DNA from: Pollenia angustigena
Taxonomy: Eukaryota; Arthropoda; Insecta; Diptera; Polleniidae
DNA: 64,000 nucleotides
Direction: 5' to 3'
NCBI GenBank assembly: GCA_930367215.1
Contig: OV884059.1
Location: 157,788,511 to 157,852,510 of the forward strand
Position numbers and translations under genes: made by a program. The notes beneath the pieces were generated by a model, which worked only from the letters and a program-made list of their open reading frames with translations, was not told where the DNA came from and did not search any database. This document shows, piece by piece, positions 21,199 to 32,880 of the stretch; the stretch's first letter is position 1; each line of letters starts with the position of its first letter.

Positions 21199-22549
21199 TA
21201 TGATTTGCCAGAGCAAAACGTGAGAGCAGTATGACAGTTCGTTTGAACGCTAACCCTTTCATTAGATCTGTCTTGCTGAAAAACACGCATTATAAAGAAA
21301 CGGCAATAACCATTTTGAACCTTAGATATATGCAACCAAATTTGGAAGTTGAACTCTTTATTTTAGGTGTTTTGTTTTATGTTTAATTAATTTATTTTAA
21401 GATTTGAATGTTATTTTTGTGAATGTATTTAAAATTACAATAATGGCCAATTTCACCTGTTCTATTTGAATATTAATTCATATTTAAATATAGTTTTTCA
21501 TATAATTTTATTTTTATTTGACATAAGAAAGAATTTTTAACATAAATTGATATTAAAATGAATTGGTGAAATCGGCCATAAGAATCTAAGTAGTATGACT
21601 AATTTTGATCTCCTATAAAGGATTTTTTTTTTTTTTTGGTTTTTTCTTTTTTGTAAATGATTTTTATTATATAAAACGTTAGATTTATATCACGTGCAAT
21701 TTCATTTAAATCGGGGAAATAATTTTGCTTCATATCAAGTGTAATTTTGAATTTTGATGCTGGTAACACTGATTAAGCACACAATAATTTTAAATTTGTT
21801 TTTTTTTGTGCTGAAATTGCAAAATTTATTGTCATTTTGTTGTTTGCGAAATGTCGCATTGCAAGTGGAATAAAAATGTTCATTCGAACGTTTTTATTGT
21901 TGTTGCTGTTTTTGCTGGGGGGTTTTTAAAATTTTTCAAATACCATAAACTGTGGTAAAAGTTTTTTCATTTTTAATGTTGGTATTCCAGCCACAATTGT
22001 AATATTTATTACGAGTTTAACGAATAAAATGAACTTAATCATTGCAGAAGCAAAAAACGTTTTTCGGAAATATTTTGTGTAACACTGAAATATAAATGCT
22101 TGATAGTGTGAGATGGTAAAAAGGGTTACGCAAGATTTATTTAGCGAAATCTTAAGAAGTGTTTGTATAAAATTTATTTCAATGCTTACATAGTTAATGA
22201 ATTAATTTAAAGATAAGACTGCTTAACTATATAAATATTTATGGGTTTATTGAATAGCATTAGTGGTGTAATCATTAGAAATAGGGAAATTTTAAATTTC
22301 ACAGGCCGGCGAAATTATAGTTTTTGAACATTTTTTATATGCTGATTTGATTTATAGCACGTTATATTTGCGAGATAACGATACATTTGTGTTGTTCGAT
22401 GTATATTTCTTTTTCAGGCTCTATCCAGGGTGAAATAAATGCTGGAACGTTTTTAATGAGTTAAATCTTGTTTGAGAGGCTACTAAATGGACTGAAATCG
22501 AATGTGAACTAAAATTATTTACAAATAAAAAAACGAAAACACAAGCATA
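21199..22549. other. No gene seen
   Basis: AT-rich sequence with homopolymer T runs near 21620 and 21800. No inverted ends, arrays or coding motifs recognised. Confidence 0.55.
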
Positions 22550-23345
22550 TGGGCATTTCCGTCAAAAGGTCCACCGTGACCAAAAATTTAAAAGTTATTA
22601 AAAGCTGATTATTTTACGATATTGTTATAGAGAAATATTTAGATTTTATTAATTTTATAAATTTACTCATAAATTTGTTCACTTAGAATCTAAGTCTTAG
22701 ATGAACAATCAGACTGCAAAGTTGTGCAAACGTAATTTCTTATACATATGTGAGAGTGTTTTATGGTATGTTTTCTTTAATATTTATCTTTCTTAAAAAA
22801 GGTGATATTTGATAAAAATGATTCCAAAAAAATGTTCTAACATGGTCTGTAATCTAAGGAAGAGTTCAAAGAGAAATATGTTATTCGGATAAACGGTAAA
22901 TTTTTATTTTATTTTAATCATTTTTCAGTTGAATTATTACGGAAAAAAATTCACGTTCGAAATGTCACGTATCGACCCAGATTTTGGCTTAAAAAAAAGA
23001 AACTACAGAAGATTTTGGAATCAAACCCAAGACATTTTAATGCTACATTGCTACGTTAAATTCTGAAATTAGTTTGACTAAAAAATTGTGCCAGGTTTCG
23101 TTGAATTGCGTCTTTTTATACATGGCCACAAAAACTACTTCGGTTTTTTTCACGTTCGAACCGCTACTTCTTTTGCCATTATCTTTGACCTAGAATCGCG
23201 CCCTCCATAAATTTTAGCATAGATAACAGTGCTTTCTTAGTGCTATAATTAAAGGGATAAGAGAACGTTAAAATATTTTTTGTTTAAAATGCTATTGCAT
23301 TTTTGATGCGTACGACTGTCACGTTCAACACTATGCATTAACCCA
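22550..23345. mobile_element. 796-bp TA-flanked element with TGGGCATTTCC end
   Basis: It starts TGGGCATTTCC and ends ...TTAACCCA, with TA on both sides (22548-22549, 23346-23347). A full-length homologue lies inverted at 45395-46781, enlarged there by a nested element. Shared blocks include GTTCACTTYGATGAACAATC-like sequence, CACGTTCGAAATGTCACGTA, and CGTACGACTGTCACGTTCAA. No transposase is seen; TA duplication fits Tc1/mariner-like mobilisation. Confidence 0.75.
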
Positions 23346-23655
23346 TATACATTTACTAGCATTGTATGCCGTGCATACATTTTTATTAAATTGCGAAACT
23401 GCGATGGTGGTATTATTTTCGTTTATTATTTTTATTTAAGGATTTTAAGTATTTATTCGTTTTTAAGTCCGTTATCGCTTGAAATATTTGTAATCAAACG
23501 GACTACGGAATAAAATTATAAAACTTTTTTACTTCCATTTTTATCGGCTGATGTTTTAGCTATTATCTTTTTGGCAACACTGGTTTAAACAGCTGATGCA
23601 AGTTTTGTGTCTTCTTTCACTGTCAATCATCTTCAGTTTGGTCTATAATTTAACC

Positions 23656-24371
23656 ATGAATCGTCTTACAAACGAACGAAGTTCATCGCGCGCTTTTTGT
23701 GTTCAGCGACAAAGCTCATTTTTGGCTTAATGGGTACGTTAATAAGCAGAATTGTCGATTTTTGAGTGAAAATCAGCCAGAAGCATTGCAAGAGCTACCA
23801 ATGAATCCAGAAAAAGTCACAGTTTGGTGCGGTTTATGGGCTGGTGGCATCATTAGACCGTACTTCTTCAGAGATGATGCGAATCGTAACGTAACTGGGG
23901 ATGGTGAGCGCTACCGTGAGATGATATCCAACTTTTTTTGCCAAAAACGCAAGAGCTTGACTTCCATGACATGTGGTTTCAACAAGAACACGCTTAACAA
24001 TGAACTTATTGAGAGGCGAGTTCTTTTGGCCGCCTAGATCGTGCGATTTAACGCCTTTAGACTTTTTTTTGTGGGGCTATGTTAAAGCTCATGTCTATAC
24101 ACACATGCCCGCTTCAATTGACGCATTGGAAACAACATTGAAGCATTTATTCATGAGATACCGGCCGAAATGTTGGAAAGAGTATGCCAAAATTGGACTA
24201 AGCGGATGGACCATTTGAGGTGCAGTCACGGTCAACATTTGCATGAAATAATCTTCAAACATTAAATTATATGGATCGTTCTATCGATTCAAATAAAGAT
24301 TTCATGCATTTTTCTGAATTTTATGTGTTTTTTTTTAAACTTTCCTATAGCTCTTAAAAAATCATCCGATA
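23656..24371 (+). pseudogene. rosa-type mariner relic
   Basis: The start MNRLTNERSSSRAF at 23656 runs directly into a shifted FSDKAHFWLNGYVNKQNCRF, so the N-terminal DNA-binding half is deleted. Next come KVTVWCGLWAGGIIRPYFF, then QELDFHDMWFQQ in another frame. A second deletion removes the DGATCHTA motif and its catalytic Asp, and SCDLTPLDFFLWGYVKAHVY and PASIDALE follow. The right terminus TTTCCTATAGCTCTTAAAAA...CATCCGAT ends near 24371. No matching left terminus is visible, so the 5' end is truncated. Two catalytic-region losses and two frame changes rule out function. Confidence 0.85.
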
Positions 24372-26701
24372 TATCTTAAAATTCCTTAACAAAAAACTTT
24401 ATGGCTTTATGGAGAAAGAGCGCAAACATAACATATTTTTTGCATGTAAAATAAGTATATAAAAATGTCTTTAGAAGTAGCTTTTAAAGACAATATAAAA
24501 TTTTCCAGTTTCCAGCGCAATTTCCTCAAGTAAAACAGCTGAGATATCCTATGAAACCATTGTTTTATATAAACATGGACTTTTTTTATCATAATAAACA
24601 ATAAAAGAAGATGATTATCAAAAAATTTTTTTTCATCCTGGTAGACCATTCTGGGGAAATGCCCATATATGGAATTTTTCGACTTTTGTCTTTTATATAC
24701 ATACTTCACCAGTAGTTTTTGTGATTTATGACAATATTTTGCCTTCTATGCTACTTTTAATTTTAATCATTTGTATCATCCTAATATTTACCACATTTTT
24801 AAAATTTTATTCGATTTTATGATCTAGTGAATTTTTTTTCGAATTTAAGCGAATTAATTCTGAATTGAAACTAACTGCCCTAAGGGTTTGCCAAAATTAT
24901 TTTATTTATATAGACGCTTAGCCGATTTTTTAATATTTTTGCGATTTTTCAATTTTGTAGTTTTTTGGAGTTTTACTAAGACTACAAGGTGTCATAAAGT
25001 CATATGTCTTAAAATAATAACATGAAAAAATACGACTGTTGTGAACAACCGCTCATAATTTAGTGTACTATTTTGAATTTTAATCAGCTGGCTTAAACAA
25101 ATATAAAAAATAAGAATATTTACCTAAAATCAAAATATCTTTTAATTCTAATCCATGAATAAATAAATTAAATTAGAGCTCTCCTGACTATTTTCCATTT
25201 TCAGACGCAAACCACAAATAAATTTTATTTAGTTTGTTTACCAAACATCAGAGTCCTAGGCCGATCTAATTTGACGCCGTAGGTGTTTTGTTGCAAAAAT
25301 TGCTAGCCGCAGGTTAAATTCGGATTTTAGCCGGATAAAACTATACCATCAACGGCGACGGCTACAAAATCATATCCGCTCAGTCTCTTCTGGTTAATTA
25401 CGACAGCACAATAAACATGGAGAGCAAAGTTTTATTAATTTAAGACACTTTTTGTTTACAAAGTAACAACAATATTTTTAAACCATTGTAAAATGTTATA
25501 ACATTATGACAATACAACACGATAGCACACCTTGTGAATACCCCATATGTTTTGGTAATTTACCTCCATTTTGGCGATTATTGCAATTTTATTTTAAATT
25601 CGTTATTTGACTTTCGTTTTTTGCTTTTTAGTGTTTTGATTGTTCAATTTATATGACTTTTCCACAATTTTTTGTATTTGTTTCTAATTTTACCATTTTG
25701 TTTTTTAATTAAAAAAAAATTCTAATATTAGAAACTTTTGCGGTTTTTTGTATACGATCATTATGCGCGAATTTGTTTTAAATATTTTGGTTGTTATGAA
25801 CTGCAGAGTTATGAACAATGTCTCTTGTAATTTTATCCGATTCAGCCATTTTATTAGACTTAGAATTTTTCAAAATCCCAATTTGTTGCCAATTTAAGCG
25901 TTATAGCTTTTTTCTTTTTTTACCTGTTTTATCATTCTTATCAAGCCTTGAATTTCTTTCAACACTAGTGTTGTTTTTTTTTTTTTTGCAACAAGTCCAG
26001 CAAACTTAAAGTTTTTAATGAAAGGCATATTTTATACGCTCCCGGACACCCTCGTCAAGGGGAATCTCGGTCATTTAAATCATATCTGATGTAAATGCGG
26101 ATTAGGAGCGCCAGACTCCTTCTGTGTGTATTTAAAACTTTATTTTTCGAAAAACATCACTTAAACGCAAACAAAATTGTGACTGGAAAATAAATAGGAT
26201 GGCAACAGTGACACAAGAATATTTGATTTACCGAAATTACAACAAAACAACTAACGAGGAAAACATGTAGAAATTTGAGCTGGAAAGACAGACAAAGAGA
26301 GAATTTTATAGTGTACATGTGTCGGTGTAAAGAAAGCAGTCTTTTTTAATAAAGGCATGCGTGCCGAAAAATTGTTAAAGTGCCCATTACTGAAGGTGTA
26401 GAACAATTTATATGAAAAGAATTCAGTTGTTTGAGTGAAAGTTTAAAGAAAAACAACGGATTTTTAAAATTCCTTTAAATGTTTTTTTTTACAATTAAAT
26501 AAATAAATTAAATATTAAATAAAATATATTAAAAGAATTAATGATGCAAAACATATACACATACATATCAATGTTCAATGTATGTAAATAATTCAATCCA
26601 TTACATATATATGTATATTGTAGAATTCATAACGGTTATAGTAACTATGAATGTATAGCATACTTACAGGAGCCAATGTAAAGTTTTAACTTGGAATTAT
26701 A
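24372..26701. other. No gene seen
   Basis: AT-rich and largely featureless. GAAATGCCCATATAT at about 24657-24671 matches the right end of the TA-flanked family (46774-46786), suggesting a stray terminus. Poly(T) runs occur near 25978 and 26485. Confidence 0.5.
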
Positions 26702-27620
26702 AAGGGTGGTTAAATTGTAAGGGCCGATGTTGAATGTGAACCACACCTAAACGCCAAGTTTTTTTCCGAATTTTATTTGACATTTCTCTATTTCAGACTT
26801 ATTCAATTTGAGCCATGGAGAGATACACAATCCAACAACGTGTTAAAGTTATCCAGACTTATTATGAAAATGGGCGTTCAAATCAAAATGCATATCGTGC
26901 AGTGATGAGGCACATTTTCACCTCAGTGGATTCGTCAATAAACAGAATTGCCGCATTTGGGCGAATGAGAATCCAAAAGTGATTGTCGAAAAACCAATGC
27001 ACCCACAAAGAGTGACTGTTTGGTGCGGTTTATGGGCTGGCGGCATCATCGGGCCGTATTTTTTCCAAAATGAGGCCGGTCAGGCAGTTACTGTGAATGG
27101 TGTTCGCTATCGTAAGATGATAACGAACTTTTTATGGCCCGAATTGGAAGATATGGATGTGGACAATATGTGGTTTCAGCAGGACGGTGCCACTTGCCAC
27201 ACAGCTAACGAAACAATGGCTCTTTTGCGCAACAAATTCAATGGCCGTGTTATCTCACGTAATGGCGATGTCAATTGGCCGCCAAGATCATGTGATTTGA
27301 CACCGTTGGACTTTTTTCTTTGGGGTTATTTGAAAGAAAAGGTGTACGTCGATAAGCCAGCAACAATTCAAGAGCTAAAGGATGAGATAATTCGGCACAT
27401 TAACGGCATAGAACCTCCATTATGCCTCAGGGTCATCGAAAATTTGGACCATTGGATGGAGGTGTGCCGCCGTGGTCGCGGCGCCCATTTGGCCGATATT
27501 TTGTTCCATACATAATTGAGTAATACCAATATATCATAATGAAATAAAATTACAATGATTTCCTAAATAGTTTGTGTTTTATTCAAAATCAACATCGGCC
27601 CTTGAAATTTAACCACCCTT
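26702..27620 (+). mobile_element. Internally deleted mariner with both ends and TA duplication
   Basis: Inverted ends AAGGGTGGTTAAATT...GGGCCGATGTTGA (about 32 bp, two mismatches) lie at 26702 and 27620, flanked by TA on both sides. The element is 919 bp against roughly 1.3 kb for full-length relatives, the loss falling inside the transposase gene. Both ends look usable by a transposase supplied in trans, so this could have been mobile as a deletion derivative. Confidence 0.9.
26815..27515 (+). pseudogene. Mariner (D,D41D-like) transposase gene with one internal deletion
   Basis: The start MERYTIQQRVKVIQTYYENG at 26815 is the N-terminal helix-turn-helix region. After NQNAYRA the frame jumps, at a deletion, to SDEAHFHLSGFVNKQNC (first catalytic Asp), which would be read in the +1 frame. 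Reading then runs without break to the end: RVTVWCGLWAGGIIGPYFF, WFQQDGATCHTANETM (second Asp), SCDLTPLDFFLWGY, and a C-terminus HLADILFHT. Between the DGATCH Asp and the SCDLTP Asp there are 36 residues; to the PLDFF Asp there are 41, which matches the D,D41D naming of the rosa lineage. The 3' half is clean, so the deletion is the main lesion. Confidence 0.88.
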
Positions 27621-27824
27621 TACTTCATTTTGATTGCAAATGTGGATGTTTGGTTTTATTTATATGCAGAATAAAATACATATGTACATATCACATAAAT
27701 ATCTATATAAATATAAAACACTGCATATAAAATATAATTTTTTTGTGTATTTTCGTGTTTTATTAAACCTTTTTTATTAGCATAAGGGATTTAATGAGCA
27801 CAAAAACATTCGCATACAATAACA

Positions 27825-29408
27825 AGTAAGAGTGCTATATTCGGCTGTGCCGAATCTCATATACCCTTCACCATTGTGCGAGCAGAATACAGAGCAACTA
27901 GACAAAAACTAAATAAAACTGGTAAATATTTTTTTTTTTAAATAAGAGACAACCGGTTTTGAACTTCGCTTTTCATAAGGGCCCAGAATATATATACTTT
28001 ATAGGGTGTAGGATCAATATTGTATATACCTTTTTACCTTCGGTGAAGAGTATAAAAAGAGTAATTTTCGGGAATTCAGGGGTCTAATCACTGCATTCGA
28101 TACTATCGTATCGAATAAACTATTGAATTTTTTTGCATACGATAGACACTGGCGTATCGAATGAAAACTCGATAAATGTAATGTCGAGTTACCCGATGTC
28201 GAATGCTATTATTTCAAATTCAATACATTTCATTCGATATCGAGTTTCAAGATACCAAAATAAATAATTTCGATGAATTTTGCTCGATATCGTATGCGAT
28301 GATTAGACCCCAATATTTCGGTTATAACTCATACAAATTTCCGACATTTTGGTATATAAGTCATATCCATAGGACATATAGCAGCCCTAAAATTTAGGTT
28401 TTTATAAAAATTTTGATGTTTTTTAGCCCATTTTTGGAGTATTTTGCTCATAAATTACCCATTGTCTAACCGATTTGATAATTTTATATACCGACGTGTT
28501 AAGGAAGAATTTTACCATTTACTTAAGTTATATTTATATATAAACATTTATATAAACTTGTAAATACATATTTTAACAAAGTTAATTATAAAAAGAGTAA
28601 TTTTTGGGGATTCAGTATTTCGGTTATAACTCAGCCATTTTTTAACCGATTTGGCAGATTTATATACTGACGTGTTGAAGAAGAAATTTACCATTTACTT
28701 TAGTTATAAAGCTTGGACTTGGGGAGATCTATGGTTCCCGAAAGTGGGTATTTAAAAAAAAAAATTTTATTTTGGTCATAACTTTTTTGTATCTGAACCG
28801 ATTTTTCCAAATTTTTTATAAAATATGTTCTACTCAAAATTTCCGATATTTTGATATATATAAGTCATATCCATAGGACATATGGCAGCACTAAAATTTA
28901 GGTTTTTATAAAATTTTTAATTTTTTTTGTACGGGAGGTACCACGCCCACTTCTCCAATCCCGCCCACATTTTGTAGGATGGTGTGTATTGGCAACCTTA
29001 ATGTGTGTACCTAATTTGGAAACTTTGGCTCTTGCCGTTCTCAAGATATACAGAAATAAAAAAAATACAACAACAACAAGGGATTTTTGGAAAAATTTAG
29101 AGGTAGTCGTGGTTTTTTGCTCATATCTCCGTCATTTTTGGACCGATCTGGCTGAATTTGAATAGCAAACTTAAACGGAGTATATTTGACATAAATATAC
29201 ATCAACCTAGTCCACATCATTTCTGGGGTTTTCGGAAAACCCATTTCAACATACACACGGACAGACGGACAACCGGATTTGAACTTCGCTTTTCATAAGG
29301 ACCCAGAATATATATATTTTATAGGGTGTAGGATCAATATTGTGGAACATACAAACGGAATGACAAAGTTATATATACCCTCTTACCTTCGGTGAAGGGT
29401 ATAAAAAG
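27825..29408 (+). mobile_element. mini-me/DINE-1-like element with internal duplications
   Basis: It starts with the hairpin TATATTCGGCTGTGCCGAAT and CATATACCCTTCACC, and ends CTTACCTTCGGTGAAGGGTATA. A GTCY-type run (CACACGGACAGACGGACAAC) lies at 29255-29275. Inside, a block TTCGGTTATAACTCA...CCGATTTGGCAGATTTATA is duplicated (28318 and 28618 onward). The end block CAACCGG...GAACTTCGC through GTGTAGGATCAATATTGT occurs both at 27950-28020 and 29270-29340, so this may be a head-to-tail composite. A MITE is inserted at 28079-28311. No coding signal is seen. Confidence 0.6.
28079..28311. mobile_element. MITE with GGGGTCTAATCA ends and ATCGA-rich body
   Basis: Left GGGGTCTAATCACTGCATTC and right GCGATGATTAGACCCC form the inverted ends. 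The interior is dense in TCGATA/TATCGA words. The neighbouring duplicate of the host repeat (GATTCAGTATTTCGG at 28611) lacks it, giving an internal empty site. Confidence 0.7.
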
Positions 29409-30513
29409 AAACTACATGGAAATGAGAAATAATTGGCAAGTTTTTTTTTTATTTTATTTAAGTAACTGAATACAAGTATTAGTATTTATGTATGTATATG
29501 TATTTCCTATTTTTATTGCATAAACTATTTTCACAGACATACATTTCATTTTAAATGTGTTTTGCTAATCATACATATGAACATGCATATTTAGAACAAA
29601 AATACCAAATCTTAGTTTTACTATCGCTCCATTATAAACAAATAAATATAATGTTGAAATTTTGTATTTGTATAAATAAAATGTGTCAACTTTAAATCGA
29701 TTCATAGAAACAACAAAACCATTTCGTACTTTGTAAACGTCAGAGTGACAGTTTTACTAGTGTCACCGCACAATATAAACCTTTTCTTTTTCTAACAAAT
29801 AAATATATAATAAACATTTGTTATGTATATGGTTGGGTGTGGGTGTTTTCGTTTCAATTTTAAATTAAATTTAAATTTTTCTCTTCTTTGCTTTTGTTAG
29901 CAAACAAATGGTCGTAAATAAATATTGTAATCTTATTACTAGTAAAATGAAGTTAATTTTGTTTAAAAAATATTTAAAAAGTGATTGGCGAAGGTTGCTG
30001 GATGTTTCAATACTAAAAACGCTGAAAGTTAAACTTAAGAACGTTTACTAATTCTCTTCAAGAAAATTTAATTTCTTTGAAAGAAAAAAAAAACATGACA
30101 ATTAAGACAAATTAACTTACATGGGATGGGACAAAAATAGTACCGTGGTTCTTCTAGTGTTAAACATCTTTAGAAATGGCTTCAAAGTCAGTACCTTTTC
30201 GCAATTAATAATTTCCTTCATTATGAGAGAGAGAGAGAGAGAGAGAGAGACGGAAATTTAATTAGAGAAAATTAAATTTGATGAAGTTAACCATAATACA
30301 ATACAAAATATAACAAAAATTCCAATTGAAAATTTTATATAATCAATAAGAATTGTCTAAAAATGTTATTTCCAAAAAATTTTGATTTCTCAAGTTAAGT
30401 TTGAAAAAACTATTTACTATTAGTTGTTTTTGTTTGGCTGTAGGTCCACGTAAATAAATAAAATAAAAAATAAAAATTCGTGATATTTTCGTTTTTTATA
30501 TTATTATTATTTT
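29409..30513. other. No gene seen; includes a (GA)n run
   Basis: AT-rich sequence with many TATGTATA words, a (GA)13 microsatellite at 30225-30250, and no coding or inverted-repeat structure recognised up to the Penelope-like 3' region. Confidence 0.55.
30225..30250. repeat. (GA)13 microsatellite
   Basis: Uninterrupted GA dinucleotides over 26 bases. Confidence 0.95.
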
Positions 30514-30556
30514 CCCAATATTTCGGTAAGCATCGCTAACCATCTTCAGGGGTCTG
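30514..30556 (-). ncRNA. Minimal hammerhead-ribozyme-like motif in a Penelope-like 3' region
   Basis: On the minus strand the order is CCC, CTGAAGA (fits the CUGANGA core), GGTTAGC-GAT-GCTTACC (stem II, six pairs and one T-T mismatch), GAA, ATAT (a two-pair stem III that is self-complementary), T, and GGG, which can pair with the leading CCC as stem I. Stem I beyond three pairs is poor. Penelope-like elements are known to carry minimal hammerheads with very short stem III in their pseudo-LTRs. The coding end of such an element lies directly upstream (30726-30970). Activity is not shown. Confidence 0.45.
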
Positions 30557-30725
30557 AAAAAATAAATACAATAATAATTATTATTAAAATTAAACAAAAA
30601 ACAAAACATAATATTACAAAGTTAATTACATGTAAACAATTAAAAAATATAATAAACACAAAACTTCACAATAACACTTGTGCCACTTCTTATTAGATTT
30701 TATTAACTAAATTTATTTTATCGAT

Positions 30726-30970
30726 CATCTGCTTTTGTTTAATAATTGTCTGTATATGTGCGCACAATTTTCTGTGTCTTGTCGGTAATTAAGACGAAGC
30801 AGTGGATAAACATCAATAATATGTAGCATCTCTTATGTAAATCTCCTCGAATAATTTCTCTCTTCATGTAATATTTTTTTACTCCTTCAAAATGTGGTTT
30901 GTGATTTTTCAACGTACAGTCGGCTGCTAGTGCAGTTTTTTGTTCAATAGGGTTTGTCAACTATTTACTA
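30726..30970 (-). pseudogene. Penelope-like element, C-terminal (GIY-YIG region) fragment
   Basis: The minus strand reads EQKTALAADCTLKNHKPHF and EGVKKYYMKREIIRG. A single frameshift near 30838 is followed by EMLHIIDVYPLLRLNYRQDT and ENCAHIYRQLLNKSR, ending at a TGA (30726-30728). The pattern ALAxHC...NHxxxF...KRxxxEMLHI...LNxxxDTE is the conserved tail of the Penelope-like polyprotein, after the GIY-YIG endonuclease catalytic residues. The reverse transcriptase is missing, so this is a 5'-truncated or eroded copy. Its 3' flank carries the hammerhead-like motif. In intact elements the endonuclease nicks the target for primed reverse transcription. Confidence 0.7.
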
Positions 30971-31099
30971 TAAATAGATTTTAACAAAATTTTGTGGAGG
31001 ATTTTTTCGAAAGGTTTTGGAACTTATTAAAAAATTTTCCAAAAATTTGGTTTTTTTATATTTGTTTATTACTATTTGTATGGAATATTGAGGGAAAAT

Positions 31100-32880
31100 G
31101 TTAATTTTTTATATAGGAAATTTCACAAAATTTGCTATTTTTATAGGAAATTTTACAAAATTTGCTCTTTTAATATTTTATACGAAATTTACCAAAAAAA
31201 AAATTTTATAGGAAATTTTCCAAACATTTGCTATTTTATAATAATCAAATTTTAACGTAACAAAATTTGCTCTTTTTATAGAAAATTTTACAAATTTTGT
31301 TATTTTTGTAGGAAATTTTACAAAATTTGCTATTTTTATAGGAAATTTTACAAAATTTGCTATTTTTATAAGAAATTTTACAAAATTTGCTATTTTTATA
31401 GAAAAGTGTACAAAATTTGCTATTTTCATAAGAAATTTTACAAAATTTGCTATTTTTATAGGAAATTTTACAAAATGTTCTACTTTTGTAGAAAATTTTA
31501 CAAAATTTACTATTTTTATAGAAAATTTTACAAAATTTGCTATTTTTATAGAAAGGTTACCAAAATTTGCTATTTTTGTAGGAAGTTTCACAAAATTTGC
31601 TATTTTTATAGGAAATTTTACAAAATTTGCTCTTTTTATATTTTATACGAAATTTTCCAAAAAGAATTTTATAGGAAATTTTCCAAACATTTGCTATTTT
31701 ATAATAATCAAATTTTAATGTAACAAAATTTGCTCTTTTTATAGAAAATTTTACAAATTTTGTTATTTTTGTAGAAAATTTTACAAAATTTGCTATTTTT
31801 ATAGGGAATTTTACAAAATTTGCTATTTTTATAGGGAATTTTACAAAATTTGCTATTTTTATAGGGAATTTTATAAAAATTTGCTCTTTTTATATTTTAT
31901 ACGAAATTTTCCAAAAATAATTTTATAGGAAATTTTCCAAACATTTTATAATAATCAAATTTTAATGTAACAAAATTTGCTCTTTTTATAGAAAATTTTA
32001 CAAATTTTGATATTTTTGTAGGAAATTTTACAAAATTTGCTATTTTTATTAGAAATTTTACAAAATTTGCTATTTTTATAGAAAAGTGTACAAAATTTGC
32101 TATTTTTATAAGAAATTTTACAAAATTTGCTATTTTTATAGGAAATTTTACAAAATGTTCTACTTTAGTAGAGAATTTTACAAAATTTGCTTTTTTTATA
32201 AGAAATTTTACAAAATTTGCTATTTTTATAGGGAATTTTACAAAATTTGCTCTTTTTATATTTTATACGAAATTTTCCAAAAAGAATTTTATAGGAAATT
32301 TTTCAAACATTTGCTATTTTATAATAATCAAATTTTAATGTAACAAAATTTGCTCTTTTTATAGAAAATTTTACAAAATTTGTTATTTTTGTAGGAAATT
32401 TTACAAACTTTGCTATTTTTATAGGACATTTTACAAAATTTGCTTTTTTTATAGAAAAGTGTACAAAATTTGCTATTATTTTAAGAAATTTTACAAAATT
32501 TGCTATTTTACAAAATTTGCTATTTTTATAGGAAATTTTACAAAATTTGCTATTTTTATAGGAAATTTTACAAAATTTGCTATTTTTTAGAAAATTTTTC
32601 ATAAGGTTTGCAATTTTTATAAGAAATTTTACAAAATTTACTATTTTTATAAGAAATTATACAAAATTTTAAATTTGATTAAGTAAATTTTACAAAATTT
32701 GCTATTTTTATAGGAAGTTTACCAAAATTTGCTATTTTTATAGGAAGTTTAAAAAAAAAGTTTCGATTTTTATAGGCTGGTTTCCAATAAATTTGCTAAT
32801 TTTATACGAAATTTTCCAAAAAGAATTTTATAGGAAATTTTCCAAACATTTGCTATTTTATAATAATAAAATTTTAATGT
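31100..32880. repeat. 30-bp tandem array with a higher-order insert
   Basis: The basic unit, AAATTTTACAAAATTTGCTA plus TTTTTATAGG, repeats dozens of times with substitutions and length variants. A longer divergent block containing ACATTTGCTATTTTATAATA recurs at about 31223, 31687, 31943 (shortened), 32308 and 32847, so the array has a higher-order organisation. Because 30 bp is ten codons, frames stay open on both strands (for example 31178-31591 minus and 31406-31723 plus); these are array artefacts, not genes. Confidence 0.93.

Noticed and set aside
30225..30250. GA repeat as a GAGA-factor regulatory site
   Set aside because: A simple microsatellite with no promoter or gene nearby.
31178..32602. 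Open frames of 85-137 codons on both strands in the 30-bp array
   Set aside because: The array period is ten codons with no stops in some frames, so open frames are expected on both strands.
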